This document shows positions 49,306 to 60,897 of a stretch of DNA of 64,000 nt, one piece after another. Below the pieces are notes generated by a model that was not told the DNA's origin, ran no database searches, and saw nothing but the letters and a program-made list of their open reading frames with translations. Position numbers and translations under genes: made by a program. The stretch spans positions 2,736,252 to 2,800,251 of the forward strand of contig NC_067207.1 of assembly GCF_026262505.1 (NCBI RefSeq). The letters run 5' to 3'. Position 1 is the stretch's first letter, and every line of letters starts with the position of its first letter. The DNA comes from Trichomonas vaginalis G3. Taxonomy: Eukaryota > Parabasalia > Trichomonadida > Trichomonadidae.

Positions 49306-50155
49306 ATATATTGTTATGATCACAACTACACGCAAGATATGTTATTCGAACGGATTTACTATACTTACTTATAGTGAATTTGCAGAAAGTAATGTATCTT
49401 TGATTGGAAAATTAAAATTATCTGAAACTTGACATGTATTCAGTTAAAAAGTAATATCAGATATTGTTCATATGGTTTAAATATGGAATTTGTATAGTTC
49501 CTTATATCATATAATGCAAATATTGATTCAAAGCATTGATATGAAAAAACAATGATTTATATGGTAAAATATATAAGGTGGAAATTGCAAGACACACGGT
49601 ATGCGTATGACGCAGAAAATAGATTCTTGACGTAAAAATTTAATGTCGTGATGAACTACTCATATATTTCATATCATCAGAAGGGCACCCTTAATATTAA
49701 AGACCTAATGACAAACAACTTCTTTTAACTTTTAAAACAATTTGTTGAATATTTTATTCTATGCTGGGCAATAGAAGGTCAAAAGATAAAGGTGAAACTG
49801 CTCTTATTGTGGCAACAGAAAAATGTGAAATAACGTTAAATAGTTCATCTATATTGAGGTTAATAATGAAGATAGCATTAACGAAGGAAGAATTATTCCT
49901 TTAGATGGTACACATTGAGACAAATATGAAATTTGAAAAACATCTTCAAAGGTAATCTATTTTTGAATATAAGCAATTAGCAAAAATTCAAAAAGCTGCA
50001 AAAGTTATCTCATTTTTGTAATAGATTTGCAATATTGAATTTGTTTTGCTTAATGATATAAACGTGCCAATCTTAAACAGAGTTTGCACAACAATTTTAT
50101 ACCAAATTTGATTAATTTAATGCGTTTTTTAATTAATTTTTTTAATTTGTAATTA
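49306..50155. other. Spacer before the Polinton-like element
   Basis: AT-rich. A GGGCACCCTTAA at 49,682-49,693 resembles a solo MITE end. No gene recognised. Confidence 0.4.
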
Positions 50156-50504
50156 ATACACGAGTTCAGGTCAGGTATGAGGGGCTTCCAGGGGCTGCGC
50201 CCCTTCTAGCCCTAAGAAATTTTGCCCAAGACCCAAGAGGAGGACCGAACCCCAGCCGACCAGCCGTTGACTTTTTTTGTAGAGCACTCAAAATAGTATA
50301 ACTTTGTCCGGACAAGCAAGGGGCTATCGTCGCTACAGGAAAAGTTACAGGCGTTCCAAGGAAGTATACTTTGAGAAGCCTTTCCCCCTTATAGAATGAG
50401 AGAGGACGGTTATTTTACAAAACTGACAACACTTTGGCCGAGTAGTTTTTTGAGCTGAACAAAAAGTGTCATATAAACACCTGTCAAAAACCGCTTTTTT
50501 AACT

Positions 50505-50510
50505 TCACTT
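50505..50510 (+). promoter_or_regulatory. Initiator-like motif inside the element
   Basis: TCACTT ends three bases before the ATG at 50514, matching the host initiator; the element appears to use host-type core promoters. Confidence 0.5.
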
Positions 50511-50513
50511 AAA

Positions 50514-50711
50514 ATGCCACGTAAGCTACGTAAGAATATACGTAAGAGGAAGAGAGCATTGAAACATCCAATAGTAAAACTAACACCACAACAACAGTTG
50601 CAACAACAAATGCTGAATGACCCCACCATGTTGCAACAAATGTCAAGCAACCCTATGCTTTTAAACCGAGTTCTTGGTGCACAGAGTGGAGGTTTAAGAG
50701 CGGCACTTTAG
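50514..50711 (+). CDS. Small basic protein of the Polinton-like element
   Basis: 65 aa, looks whole. The N-terminal half is Arg/Lys rich (RKLRKNIRKRKRALKH) and the rest Gln/Met rich (QQQLQQQMLNDPTMLQQM). The composition suits a DNA-condensing or minor virion protein, but no family is recognised. It is the leftmost gene of the element and has an initiator-like TCACTT directly before its start. Confidence 0.55.
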   Translation: MPRKLRKNIRKRKRALKHPIVKLTPQQQLQQQMLNDPTMLQQMSSNPMLLNRVLGAQSGGLRAAL

Positions 50712-50716
50712 CGAAA

Positions 50717-53700
50717 ATGGCAGGCTATGGTGGAGCTGCAGACGGAACAGCTTATAACCTCAAAGTCAAATGAATTTGAGTTCACTCAAAAATCAAATAT
50801 CAGATGTCAAAAAGTCAAACATAGACATACAGAAGCAAATAAGTGAAAACGAAAAGAAACTAGAATATGACAGACACACAAAGAAACTCAATGAGTTAAA
50901 CGTAGAGAAAAAGAAGAAAGAAGAACAACTGAAAGAACTAAGTACAGAGGAATATGCGAAAAAAGTGTCAGAAAAGCAGCAGAAGTAGCAAAAAATGGAA
51001 CAAGATGTTGTAAATTTGAAAAACCATACTACTCAATATAAAGTACTGAAAGATGAAGAGATAAAACAAAAAGCCCTGAAGACATATATGGATAGCGATG
51101 AGTATAAAAAAGAAGTTGAAGCAAATGTAAAGGCAGAAAAACTTTTACAGTTGCAAAACCAAACCGTACAGTATGAAAACTTAGCACAAGAAAGTAAAAA
51201 TAACGACGCAGCCATGCAAAAGGCAATGAAAAAGCGCAGAATATATAAAAGCTAACAATGACTGGTTAGATGCCCAAGCCAACGCCAAAGCAGCCCAACT
51301 TATAGGGTCAATAAGGACAAAAATACAAGCGGATGAAGACAGTTCAAATGAAGCTTTAACAAATGCTGACTTTAAGAACGCCTTCGAAGCTCTTCATAGT
51401 AAGGTGAAAACTAGTGAACGACTTCTCATCTGGAAAGAAACTGAAGTCTGAAGGTTTCGACAAAGAGTTAAAAGAAGTAGCACAAATATGACGAAAATAA
51501 CAGATGCAGCAACGAGACAGGCAGTTCAAAGTGCCTATGACGCCGTTAGAGCAACTGTTGTGGAAAGTCAAGAAAAAGAGTTACAACAGACCAAAACAGA
51601 CCTAGTAAATGCTTTCTTAAGAACGAAAAGTCAGGTAGGACATTACGCTGCAGATGGAACATATGTGCCAGCTGGTGGAACATATATACCAGCTGTTGGA
51701 ATTTATATACCACCAAACCCTCCAAGAGAAGCACCTGCACCAGGACTACCTAAAACATTTACATCGTCACATGGACACAGACACAGGCATGCACCAAAAC
51801 CAACACAACAACAACCACAACCAGCACAACAACAACAACAAACAGTTCAAAACCCTGCACAACAACCAACAGTTCAAAACCCTGCACAACAACAACCACA
51901 AACAGAACAAGGAAACCAAGAATTCTTAAAAATGCTTAAAGAAGACTATGGCTACCCAGATAGTATTGACTTTAGTGACAGATATAAAGAAGCTATTAGA
52001 AAGTTCAAGGAAGGAAATACTGACCCGAACCTATTTAGCTTTATGGCTCAGCACCAAATGGGATATAATTTCAAACCTGGAAAATACAAGCTCGCTAAGG
52101 GATATGATTTAATAGCATATCATCCAAATGACATGACTGAATTTACTCCGAGATATTTGATGTCAGAGCTAAATGACAATTTAACTCTCTTCATGAAACG
52201 CGTAAAAAATAGAGACGGAACGAAAGAAGAAAGGTTTATGAGTCCGGATGACTTAGAAAGGGAACTTGTTGAAAACGGTCTCGGAATATATGAAATGCCA
52301 GCAGATGAGGTACAAGAAACTCCACAGGAAGAAGTTCAGATACAACCAGACATGGAAGAAATAGTTCAGCAACAACAGCTAGAAGAGCCTGAAGGAAACG
52401 AACAAGTCCCTCCTTTGGAAACTAACTTCACAGAACTAGATGAAGATTTGGAACAGCCGAAAAATCTTGACCCTCAACAAGAGTATGAGGTGAATATGGA
52501 ATCTTTCCAAGAGTCTAAAAAAAATTCGGCTGACATAGTAGAAGAATATCGAAAAATGTTTGCCGACATACAAAAGACTCCAACACCAGATGAAAATATT
52601 CAGCATAGAATGGAAGTACTGAAAGAAAATGTACGCAAATACAACAACCCTTTTTACTTACGAGCATTTAACGTTTCAATCTTTGGATGAACTCGGTGAA
52701 AATAAAAGGTTAAATTTCAACAAAACATATAGAAATGAAACATTGTTTAAAGTTCATTCAGAACCTAACCAAGATGGAAACAAACCTACTTTTGTTTCTG
52801 CAGACGATGGAACTACAATGAGATGGGGTCATAAAGCTAATCCGGATAGGTGGTTCATAAACTTACAACCACAATTCCAAGAAGTTGTAGACGCAATGGA
52901 AGTCAATGGTGAACCAGATATAGCTGGTATTTTCAGCGCGGCTTTAATGCCATTGAAAGATATGAAAGATGCAGATATTTTGGACCAGTATGAAATGAAC
53001 ATGGCTGATGGAAATATAACACCTGACGTTCTAAAACATTTATCTCAAAGAACTACACAGAACCATAGAGATGGTATATTTGGTGAAGAGTTTAGAAAGA
53101 AAGTTAGGGAGAGAAGGAAGAGACCTATTGTACATGACCTTGCAAACGAAAGTTTACAAAATGTCATAAAAACTTACTTTGCAGACAATGAACTGAGAAG
53201 GGATGAATATTTAAGAAAACTCAAATGGACAGTACCAAATGAAATGTTATGTATTGAAAAACATGTTCCTTGACAAAATAAACCAACTACAGAAATAAAT
53301 GACGCAAGACTGAAACATTGGGTAAAAGCTTTCCCATTCACAAAAGATATTGTTGTAACATGGAAAGAAAACCAGAATGGCTACAAAACATATATTTGGG
53401 AAACGAGCTTATTCCATATGGACAGGCACTGTTTGAAGAGCTTGAACCGGAAACTCAGGAAAGAGTCATGCAAACAATACGCGAAGACTCAAATACAAAC
53501 TATGACAAAATCTTTCTAGGATATAGGTTACCTGAGACGGGCGACCAGAGCCCAAAGGCAAAAAGGACATGGGAAATTTACAACATACTAGGTGAACATG
53601 AGGCAAAGATGCAACAACTTGAAGCAGAGGGCAAGTTACCAAAAGCGACACCAAAGAAGAAGAGAAGAGTAGAAACAAAGTGAAAGTAGTGAAGAAGTAA
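50717..53700 (+). pseudogene. Degraded structural-type coding region of the element
   Basis: A run of partly open frames, all on the plus strand: first Lys/Glu-rich coiled coil, then a Gln/Pro-rich stretch, then a globular acidic part. It may be one or more genes. It is broken in about six places. I do not recognise its family; the position before the capsid-like region suggests a virion component. Confidence 0.5.
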
Positions 53701-53829
53701 CTTCATCTAGTGAAAGTAGTGGCAATGAAGGAAAAAGAAGAGTTAAAACTCAGTCAGGAAGAAAGTAAAGCTTGGTCCACGTGGTTCTATTATGACACAT
53801 AAATCCAACTATTCTATATTTTTACACAT

Positions 53830-55400
53830 ATGAAATGTACGCCGCTCAGAATATAACGCCAACAGTTTTGGATGCCATGAATGGAAATGTTTCCGAATGG
53901 TATAACGAATGCGACAATGCCATTAGAAGGTCAGAAATAGTTCCTGGAACTTACGAATATACAACTGCTGTTTCTTATGGAAACGTAGGTGAGTTTGGTG
54001 AAGGTTCTTCAACAACAGTAGATATTGCTTGCGACAGGTTTCATATAATTTCTATTGACAACTCATTCTTATACGTGGAACAAGACATTGAATATAAACC
54101 TTCTGCCAAGTTGTCTGACAAGAAAGGTTGCAATGGAATTTTCTATGTCGGATACCAATATGCTCCAGAAGTTTCATGGGATATAAGATATATTCTAACT
54201 CCGACTTAGTTCAAACAGTAACATGGGCAAACTATGAATGGTTCGCTTTGAGAAACTCAGTACAACACAAGCTAGAGAACAAACAGACCAGTATGCAACC
54301 ATTGAGAAAATAAGAAGACTTGACCCTAACGTTCCAGGAGTTTATGTTAACCTTTCTGGACAAACTGCGCGCAGCAGTAACCAAAGTAAAACTGAAACTT
54401 AGAGTCCCTTTGTCATCTTTCCTCATCTTCAGGTTTTTAAGATACTTGCCAAACTGGGCAGGAAAAATTTCTATCGAACTTACTCCAAGCAAAAATAACT
54501 TAGTCATTGCACCAACACAAGACCCATTCACTCTTACAGACGTAAAGGAGCAAATCAACGTCATTCGCCGAATTTTGCAAAGACAAAGTTGACTTAGACT
54601 TTGGTTTCTCAAACCTCAACACTGAAGTAAACTATTATTTCAATGCTGCTGGAACTGCTTGGGACCCAGTTAAGTTCACATGCGAAAAATTTGAATGCAA
54701 GAGAATAGAAAGCAGACTTGCAGTCTATATGTTGGACCCAGATATTTCAAATGCTTTAGCTGCCAAATATATTGCAGTTCCACTTATGTTCCCTATACAC
54801 CAAATATCTGTCAAAGTTTGCAGGTGAAGTTGGAAACCAAGTGCTGACCCAGGTGCAAGAACGATATTGCTTTAACAACTGCAATGAAACATGCAGATAC
54901 TATTTTGTACTGTTCAGACGAACTATAAATGACTATTCTTGTTTCTACAACCCCGGTATTAAATATCATAAACATAGATGGCAAATATTATCCAAGAGAA
55001 GAATATTCTACAGTTGAAGATATGAGGTCATACAACTTGACATTAGATGCTATGAACTTTAACAACAACTTCACAACAACCATTAACCCTGAAATGCAAA
55101 GTTCTATTATGCCATATGTGAAAGTATGGACTCATACAGGAGGTCAAAAAACTCAATATACAAATAGAGACCGTTCAAACTTTTGGCTTGGCATTCCATT
55201 TGCTGACTCAGAAGACTTTATGGGTGGTATTTCAACTGTTGGTACAGTTCAAATACAATATACTGGTGACAGAGACGGTCCAGATGAATTGAAAGCAAAG
55301 AAGTTTACAAAACCAATAGCACTTTTCACGGAAGATGCTCTTTTGAAGATTCGTTCGATGAAACCTGCTGGGCTCCTCAGATTGGCATAACGACAGCTTC
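53830..55400 (+). pseudogene. Region resembling a Polinton major capsid protein
   Basis: Beta-strand-rich frames between the degraded structural region and the penton-like gene. Position, size (about 1.6 kb) and composition suit a double-jelly-roll capsid protein; sequence recognition alone is not firm. Broken in about four places. Confidence 0.5.
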
Positions 55401-55404
55401 CATC

Positions 55405-55744
55405 GAGCAGATTTTGGCAGCAGGTCAGTAAGTTGTTCTTGAACTGACTTCTCTCCGTCAAATATTGACAGTACGCCAGTTTTGACATAAAATTGTAAGA
55501 TAAACTTACCTTTAGAAATATCTGTAAGTTTTGTTGTTATATTTTTGTCAACGTCAAGAACTTTCACCATTTCAGTTATACCAACTTTCTTTGCTTTATG
55601 AAAATATTTTGGTTCAGCAAAGACTGCTATTCTATAACATTTTCCATTGTTTGTGTAAAGAACTATTCTGTCAATGAACTTGTATTGTTTGTGTGTGTAA
55701 ACTTTGTTCTGCTTCAATTCGAAGAGATACTCGAATACGTCCAT
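55405..55744 (-). CDS. Uncharacterised element gene, minus strand
   Basis: A minus-strand gene starting at 55744 (MDVFEYLFELKQNKVY), divergent from the gene at 55763 with only 18 bp between the two start codons. The protein is mixed alpha/beta with many Lys and Tyr (GKCYRIAVFAEPKYFHKAKK). No family recognised. Its 3' end meets the capsid-like region; the exact end is uncertain. Confidence 0.4.
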
Positions 55745-55762
55745 CTTTTTATTTGAAGTAAA

Positions 55763-56344
55763 ATGTCATTTCCGAAAAATAGAAGCGTAAGTGTTTCAAA
55801 AGGTTTAATGGCGGTGGCAGATGTGAAGTTAAATTCACCAACTCAAACAAACAGTCAAAGTGTTGTTGTCAATGTCAAAGAAAGAGATGTTGAAGTGGGG
55901 AAACCATACGAGGACGAAGATGGTATAACAATTGTTCCTGTAAAAGAACAACCAACATACCCTGAAGTTAGCAGAGAGTTAAGTTCTGTTGCAGATATTC
56001 GAAACGACTACCAACAACTTAAAGACAAACTTAAAACTCAGGAGAAGATTTGTCAAGCTTTAGGTATAATGTTAAACTTGGTCGAACACAACCCTGTAAA
56101 AGTGAACTCATATGTCATTGCACCTCATGAAGTTTTGAAAGAACTATTGAAACTTTTGACAGAGGCAGACGATATAAACATCAAAGAAATAGAACCCGAC
56201 ATTGCTTGCTGTGGTGTTTCATATAATGTCATTGACAAGATATACGTTATGAAAGGAGGTGAGACGTTGAACTTAAAGTATAGTTTCCCAGACGTCATAA
56301 AAATATTTGACGACCACAACATTTCATTAAAATTTATTTGCTAA
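55763..56344 (+). CDS. Uncharacterised element protein
   Basis: 193 aa, looks whole. The N-terminal 80 residues are extended and Val/Ser rich. A coiled-coil stretch follows (NDYQQLKDKLKTQEKICQAL), then a mixed C-terminal part (DIACCGVSYNVIDKIYVMKG). It sits just upstream of the penton-like gene, on the same strand and almost overlapping it, so they may share a promoter region. No family recognised. Confidence 0.55.
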   Translation: MSFPKNRSVSVSKGLMAVADVKLNSPTQTNSQSVVVNVKERDVEVGKPYEDEDGITIVPVKEQPTYPEVSRELSSVADIRNDYQQLKDKLKTQEKICQALGIMLNLVEHNPVKVNSYVIAPHEVLKELLKLLTEADDINIKEIEPDIACCGVSYNVIDKIYVMKGGETLNLKYSFPDVIKIFDDHNISLKFIC

Positions 56345-56349
56345 GTAAA

Positions 56350-57156
56350 ATGGCAGAAGACATAGTGGTTTATACTATTACGACTAAAAACCCTGAGTCA
56401 TATAATTCTATAACAACAAACTTACAAAGTCCTCAAGGACGATATTGTAAACTAACCTTAAACACAATGACGACTAAAGCTTGTTTTGCTCTTTTGACAC
56501 CAGAAGACTTTGTTGTTGTGAATGGTAAAAAATACTTCTTTGAAGATACTTACTCAGATATACCACCAACAGGTTTTGTTGACTTATTTAATACTTTAAG
56601 GACGGATGTAACATGTGCTGCAACTAGAGCAGGTTTCATTATGTTTGGATGTCCGACTGAGTTTACTATAAACAATATGAGCTATAATACAAAACTTATA
56701 TCTGGTTTTTACTACCAACAGTTTCCTATAACAGGAAAAGGTGTCATACAAGGAATGTCTATTCCATTGACTTTAAGTACACCAATCTTATATATTGTTT
56801 CAAACTTAGGTTCAAAGTGCTATTCGAATGTCGACAGAAACTACTATGACCAAAAGATACTCATGCGTATAAACAACACATTCTCTGCTGGTTTGCCTAT
56901 TGTTCATTCGAATGCAGAGTTTTCAGCTTTAGTAAACTCAAACACTTTAGCAAACATAAACTTAACCTTAGTTGACGCAAACTTTGTTCCTGTAAAACTT
57001 TTATGTCCTATGTATTTGTCAATGACGGCAGAAAGTTTCGAATTGGAAGATGCAACTGGTGAAAGTATTGTACTACAAGAACAACTTCAACAACAAATAG
57101 CTCAAGAACAACAAATGCAACAAATGGAACAAATGCAACAACAAAGTCAAGAATAA
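56350..57156 (+). CDS. Penton-like (minor capsid) protein of the element
   Basis: 268 aa from the ATG at 56350, looks whole. The body is beta-rich (CKLTLNTMTTKACFALLTPE, then PILYIVSNLGSKCYS, then NINLTLVDANFVPV), as expected for a single jelly-roll vertex protein. A Gln-rich tail follows (QEQQMQQMEQMQQQSQ). Its size and its place after the capsid-like region agree with Polinton penton genes. An initiator-like TTCATTAAAA is 25 bases upstream. The call rests on position and fold impression, not on a diagnostic motif. Confidence 0.5.
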   Translation: MAEDIVVYTITTKNPESYNSITTNLQSPQGRYCKLTLNTMTTKACFALLTPEDFVVVNGKKYFFEDTYSDIPPTGFVDLFNTLRTDVTCAATRAGFIMFGCPTEFTINNMSYNTKLISGFYYQQFPITGKGVIQGMSIPLTLSTPILYIVSNLGSKCYSNVDRNYYDQKILMRINNTFSAGLPIVHSNAEFSALVNSNTLANINLTLVDANFVPVKLLCPMYLSMTAESFELEDATGESIVLQEQLQQQIAQEQQMQQMEQMQQQSQE

Positions 57157-57185
57157 AAAAAATATTTTTTTTTATTTTTATAAAA

Positions 57186-58420
57186 ATGTACAGAATAGAT
57201 GTTTCAGATTTTTATGACTTCCAAGCCTTCAGAAATATGTGTCCATTTAGAGACTATAACAAAGCAGTCGAGAATTTGAAACGTTTAGTCATTTATGTCG
57301 ACTCTGCCCCAGAATGTTATGTCATGAAAGAATGGGATGTAGTCTTTAACAAACCAAGAGCAACAATAGTTTCAGAACAAGAATGTAGACAGAAACTTAA
57401 GAAAATAAAAGTCGTACAAGTTGGTATGAAGATGTTAGATGCTTGGGATATCTTATTGTCAAAGTTAGAAGATTTTTCAGTTCGTGGTATAAAGTTCTAT
57501 ACACCTTCTCCAAACTTCTATTCTATCTTCACTGGATATAAATACGAACAAGTAGAATGGAAAGAAAATGTTATAGAAGCTTGGTTAGACCATGTCAAAG
57601 AAATTATATGCAATGGAAACGAAAGAGTCTATGAGTATATCTTATGTTGGTTTGCAAACATCTTACAACATCCAAGTGCTAAAAATGAAACTGCTCTCAT
57701 CATAATTGGAAAACAAGGAACAGGTAAGAACACTTTCTTTACAGATATTTTGTGCAAACTGTTAGAGGGCTATTCGAACCCTAATATGACAAACTTAGAA
57801 AACATCTGCGGTAAATTTAACTCTTCAATAGAGAATATGAAACTTATAGTATGTAACGAACTTCAAAGTATAGATACAACAAAAGTTTTGAACTCAGATG
57901 CTTTGAAGAGTCTTATAACAGACAAAGTTGGAGTTGTTGAAAGAAAATATAAAGACCAAAGAGTTTGTGAAAATGTTGCAAACTTCGTTATGGTTTCAAA
58001 CAATGCTGTTCCGATGAAGTTAGAAAGTCTGACAGAAGATATGTAGTTGTCAGAACGTCAGATTCTCATATGCAAGATACAGAATATTTTGACGACTTAG
58101 CAGAAACTTTAACATCTGACTTTTACAACCACTTGTTCTCATATTTCATGACATTAGATATTTCTAAGTTCAATCCAAGACAAATTCCACATACCGAAGA
58201 GAGACAAACATTGTTAGAAGCAAACAAGAGTGTATATGAACTGTTCATAGATGAAACTGACTTTGAGTGTTTAGATGAAAGTCATTGTACGATTCGTATA
58301 AACAGTATTGTCAAGAATATGGTTATATGACAGCGTCTAAACGAACATTCTTGGCAAATGTCAAAAGTCTTTTAGACATACAGAATGGTGTATATACAAA
58401 GAAAAATTTTTCTGAGTAAA
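57186..58420 (+). pseudogene. SF3-type (D5-like) helicase gene of the element
   Basis: It contains a clear SF3 Walker A, IIIGKQGTGKNTFFTDIL, a following acidic Walker B-type segment (MKLIVCNELQSI), and NFVMVSNNAVP with the C-motif Asn. Upstream sequence resembles the D5 N-terminal helper region. Such helicases unwind viral DNA at replication origins. They are common in virophages and Polinton-like viruses and less so in classical Polintons. Broken in about two places. Confidence 0.8.
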
Positions 58421-58456
58421 TTTTAAAAAAATATTTTTTTTTATCCGATAGAAAAG

Positions 58457-58875
58457 ATGGCGAAATTCATCTCAGTAAACAAGTACATGTCAGGACTTAA
58501 AGAAGAACTAGACCCATTCACATATTTGAATGTTTTACTTCTACCATTTTGAAAAGTCTACATATGCAAAGTTTGGAACATCGAACCAGTTAAGTTTGCT
58601 ATTGTGACTAAAAATGGTGCGAAATTTGAAGACTTAGACATAGAAGGTTTGTTAACAGTCAAAGAAAGTTTTGACAGAAGGTTTTCAAACCTTAAAGAAG
58701 GCAAAGCATTACAAACTTGTTATACCTTATGAACCAAAGAAGACAGACGACTATGAATATTATGAGTCTAAAGTTGTAGAAGTTCAAGGTAAATTGGGTA
58801 AAAGATTTTAGAGTCTAAGCCAGTGTTTACTCCTAAAGAGGAAGAGAACATTGACATTGACCCAGAAATGTTCTA
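58457..58875 (+). pseudogene. Unidentified degraded element gene
   Basis: A short coding region starting MAKFISVNKYMSGLK, with Lys/Glu-rich remnants after it. Broken in about three places. Function unknown; a small replication or DNA-binding protein would suit its place after the helicase. Confidence 0.35.
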
Positions 58876-58896
58876 AAAATAAAATTTTATTTTTAC

Positions 58897-59351
58897 ATGT
58901 CAAATTTCTTCTTCGGTGGAACTGGCTCTGGTTCAGGTTCTTTCTTCTCTTCTTCTACTTTCTTTTCTTTCTTTTCTCTCTTCTTCTTTTCTGGTGGAGT
59001 TATGTCAAACTTCTCAGAACCATATTTTTGTAAAAGTTCTTTGTCCTTTAATAGCTCTTCTATTCTGTTTTCTATTTCATCTTCAAGAACAGCGCATGTG
59101 TCTTCTTTGCATTCTAAGAAGTTTTGTTGGACTTCATCTTTCCAAGAGGCGTCATCTCTGTCAACAAGTCTGTCATTGACAAATTTTAAGACTGCTCTGC
59201 TTAATGTTTTATGGTTCTTGTCATATTCCCAGAAACAGAACTTTAGAACAAATTCACCTTTCTTGTTTACACTATGTAAGATTTATGGTCTACAGATGTT
59301 TTGCTGTCGAAAAGCTTGTCTCGAATATAGATAGCGAAATCGCTAGACATT
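58897..59351 (-). pseudogene. Unidentified element gene with charged tail
   Basis: Minus-strand coding region. It starts near 59351 (MSSDFAIYIRDKLFDS) and its 3' part encodes a Lys/Glu/Pro-rich tail (EKKKREKKEKKVEEEKK). Broken in about one place. The plus-strand frames here are its shadows. No family recognised. Confidence 0.4.
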
Positions 59352-59386
59352 TTGTAAAAGATAAAAATTTTAATTTTTCTAAAAAT

Positions 59387-60261
59387 ATGTTAGAAAAAAA
59401 GTTTGCTGACATTGACAAAAAATTTGAGAATGTTTTAAATAAGAACAAGAGGAAGTTGGAAAATGCTCAGATAAAACCCATACATGACAAGTTCTTTTTG
59501 CTCAGAATGGTATAACAGGTCTAATTGCACCACCTGGGTCGGGTAAGACTTTCACTTATCTTAAAATGGCTGCACAACAACAAGAACTAGATGAGAAGAA
59601 CCCATTCTATGAGTTAGTAGTCATTTGTAGTACTTCGGGTCAATTTGACCAAACCGTCAATTCGTTCAAAGATATTATAAAGAAGTCAAAACTAGTATGT
59701 ATAAAAGACTCTGAGTTGTTGGATTGGATAAAGAAGTACCAAAGAAGAGTTTTGAAGTACAATGCTATAAATGAGTATGTCAATTCTAAGTTTAAAGACC
59801 CAAATGAGGAAATGCAGAGAATATTAGAGAAGAAACACTTCAGAAACAAACAGAAAGAGATAGAGTACATTTCGAAGAAATTGCAATCTTACGATTGGAA
59901 AACGTACCCTCATAGATGTCTTCTTATCTTAGATGACTTTGCTTCTCATCCTTTGTTAAAGAATAGAGAACAAGACATGTGTCGAATTCTTAAGAAGCTC
60001 AGACACTTTAACATCTCTGTTGTCATTTGTGTACAGACAGCCAAGAGTTTAAGTAAGGATGTAAAGAGAATACTTACTGATATTATACTTTTCCCCGGAT
60101 TGTCCGAAGACGATTTCATGGAACTTATGAAAGAGTCCATGGCAGGTAAGTTTGACAGACATGAACTATGGGAGAGGTACAAAGTCATACAAGACCCTCA
60201 TACTTCTTTCAGAATTCATATCTACGCGAACAAAGTTCAAATTGTAAAAAGTCAAGCGTAA
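59387..60261 (+). pseudogene. A32/FtsK-HerA-type packaging ATPase of the element
   Basis: After a Lys-rich leader, the Walker A is GLIAPPGSGKTFTYLKMA, the Walker B HRCLLILDDFA, and the sensor region NISVVICVQTAKSLSKDVKR. These are typical of the genome-packaging ATPases of Polintons, virophages and large DNA viruses, which push DNA into capsids. Its presence with capsid-like genes is the main reason to call the element virus-like. About one break near the N-terminus; the rest looks whole. Confidence 0.85.
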
Positions 60262-60365
60262 AAAATGTAAGTGTTTGAGTCTTAGTCTGTTGTGGTGCTG
60301 GGGCTTTCGGTTCTTCTGGCTTTGGAATGGACTCGGTTGGTGGTACGTCGGACATTCGTTTGTGT

Positions 60366-60790
60366 CCTGTCGGAAGGAAGAGTTCTTCCTGTTGTCAAGA
60401 AATTTTTTTCCTGTCGGAAGGAAGAGTTCTTCCAGTTGGAAGGAAGGACTTTTCCTGTTGGAAAGAAAAATTTTTCCTGTTGGAAGGAAGGACTTTTCCT
60501 GTTGGAAAGAAAAATTTTTCCTGTTGGAAGGAAGGACTTTTCCTGAAGGTCGGCCAAAAAGTTCTCAATTTTCGAAAATTTGAATGGTTTACGACGGACA
60601 AAAGAAAAAATTTTTCCTGTCGGAAAGAAAAACTTTTCCTGTTGGAAAGAAAAATTTTTCCTGTTGGAAGGAAGGACTTTTCCTGTTGGAAAGAAAAATT
60701 TTTCCTGTTGGAAGGAAGGACTTTTCCTGTTGGAAAGAAAAACTTTTCCTGTTGGAAAGAAAAACTTTTCCTGTCGGAAGGAAGGACTCG
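60366..60790. repeat. Array of about 17 units of 21 bp, each self-complementary
   Basis: Units of the type TTTTTCCTGTTGGAAAGAAAAA recur about every 21 bp in two blocks (60366-60545 and 60612-60790), parted by unrelated sequence. Each unit is a small hairpin (TTTTTCC/GGAAAGAAAAA). Because both strands look alike, the tract is open in five or six frames, giving several spurious long frames. A minus-strand Pro/Ser-rich gene over the tract is possible but not provable. Confidence 0.85.
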
Positions 60791-60897
60791 GAATGCCAGA
60801 AGGACTCGGAATGCCAGAAGGACTCGGACAAGACAATTTACCTTATAGAGCTACCTGAGCCATCTTTGGTGTCAAGCTTGAAAAATAAATGGTTCAT

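Noticed and set aside
49682-49693. Solo MITE end (GGGCACCCTTAA)
   Set aside because: Only 12 bases match and no partner end is visible.
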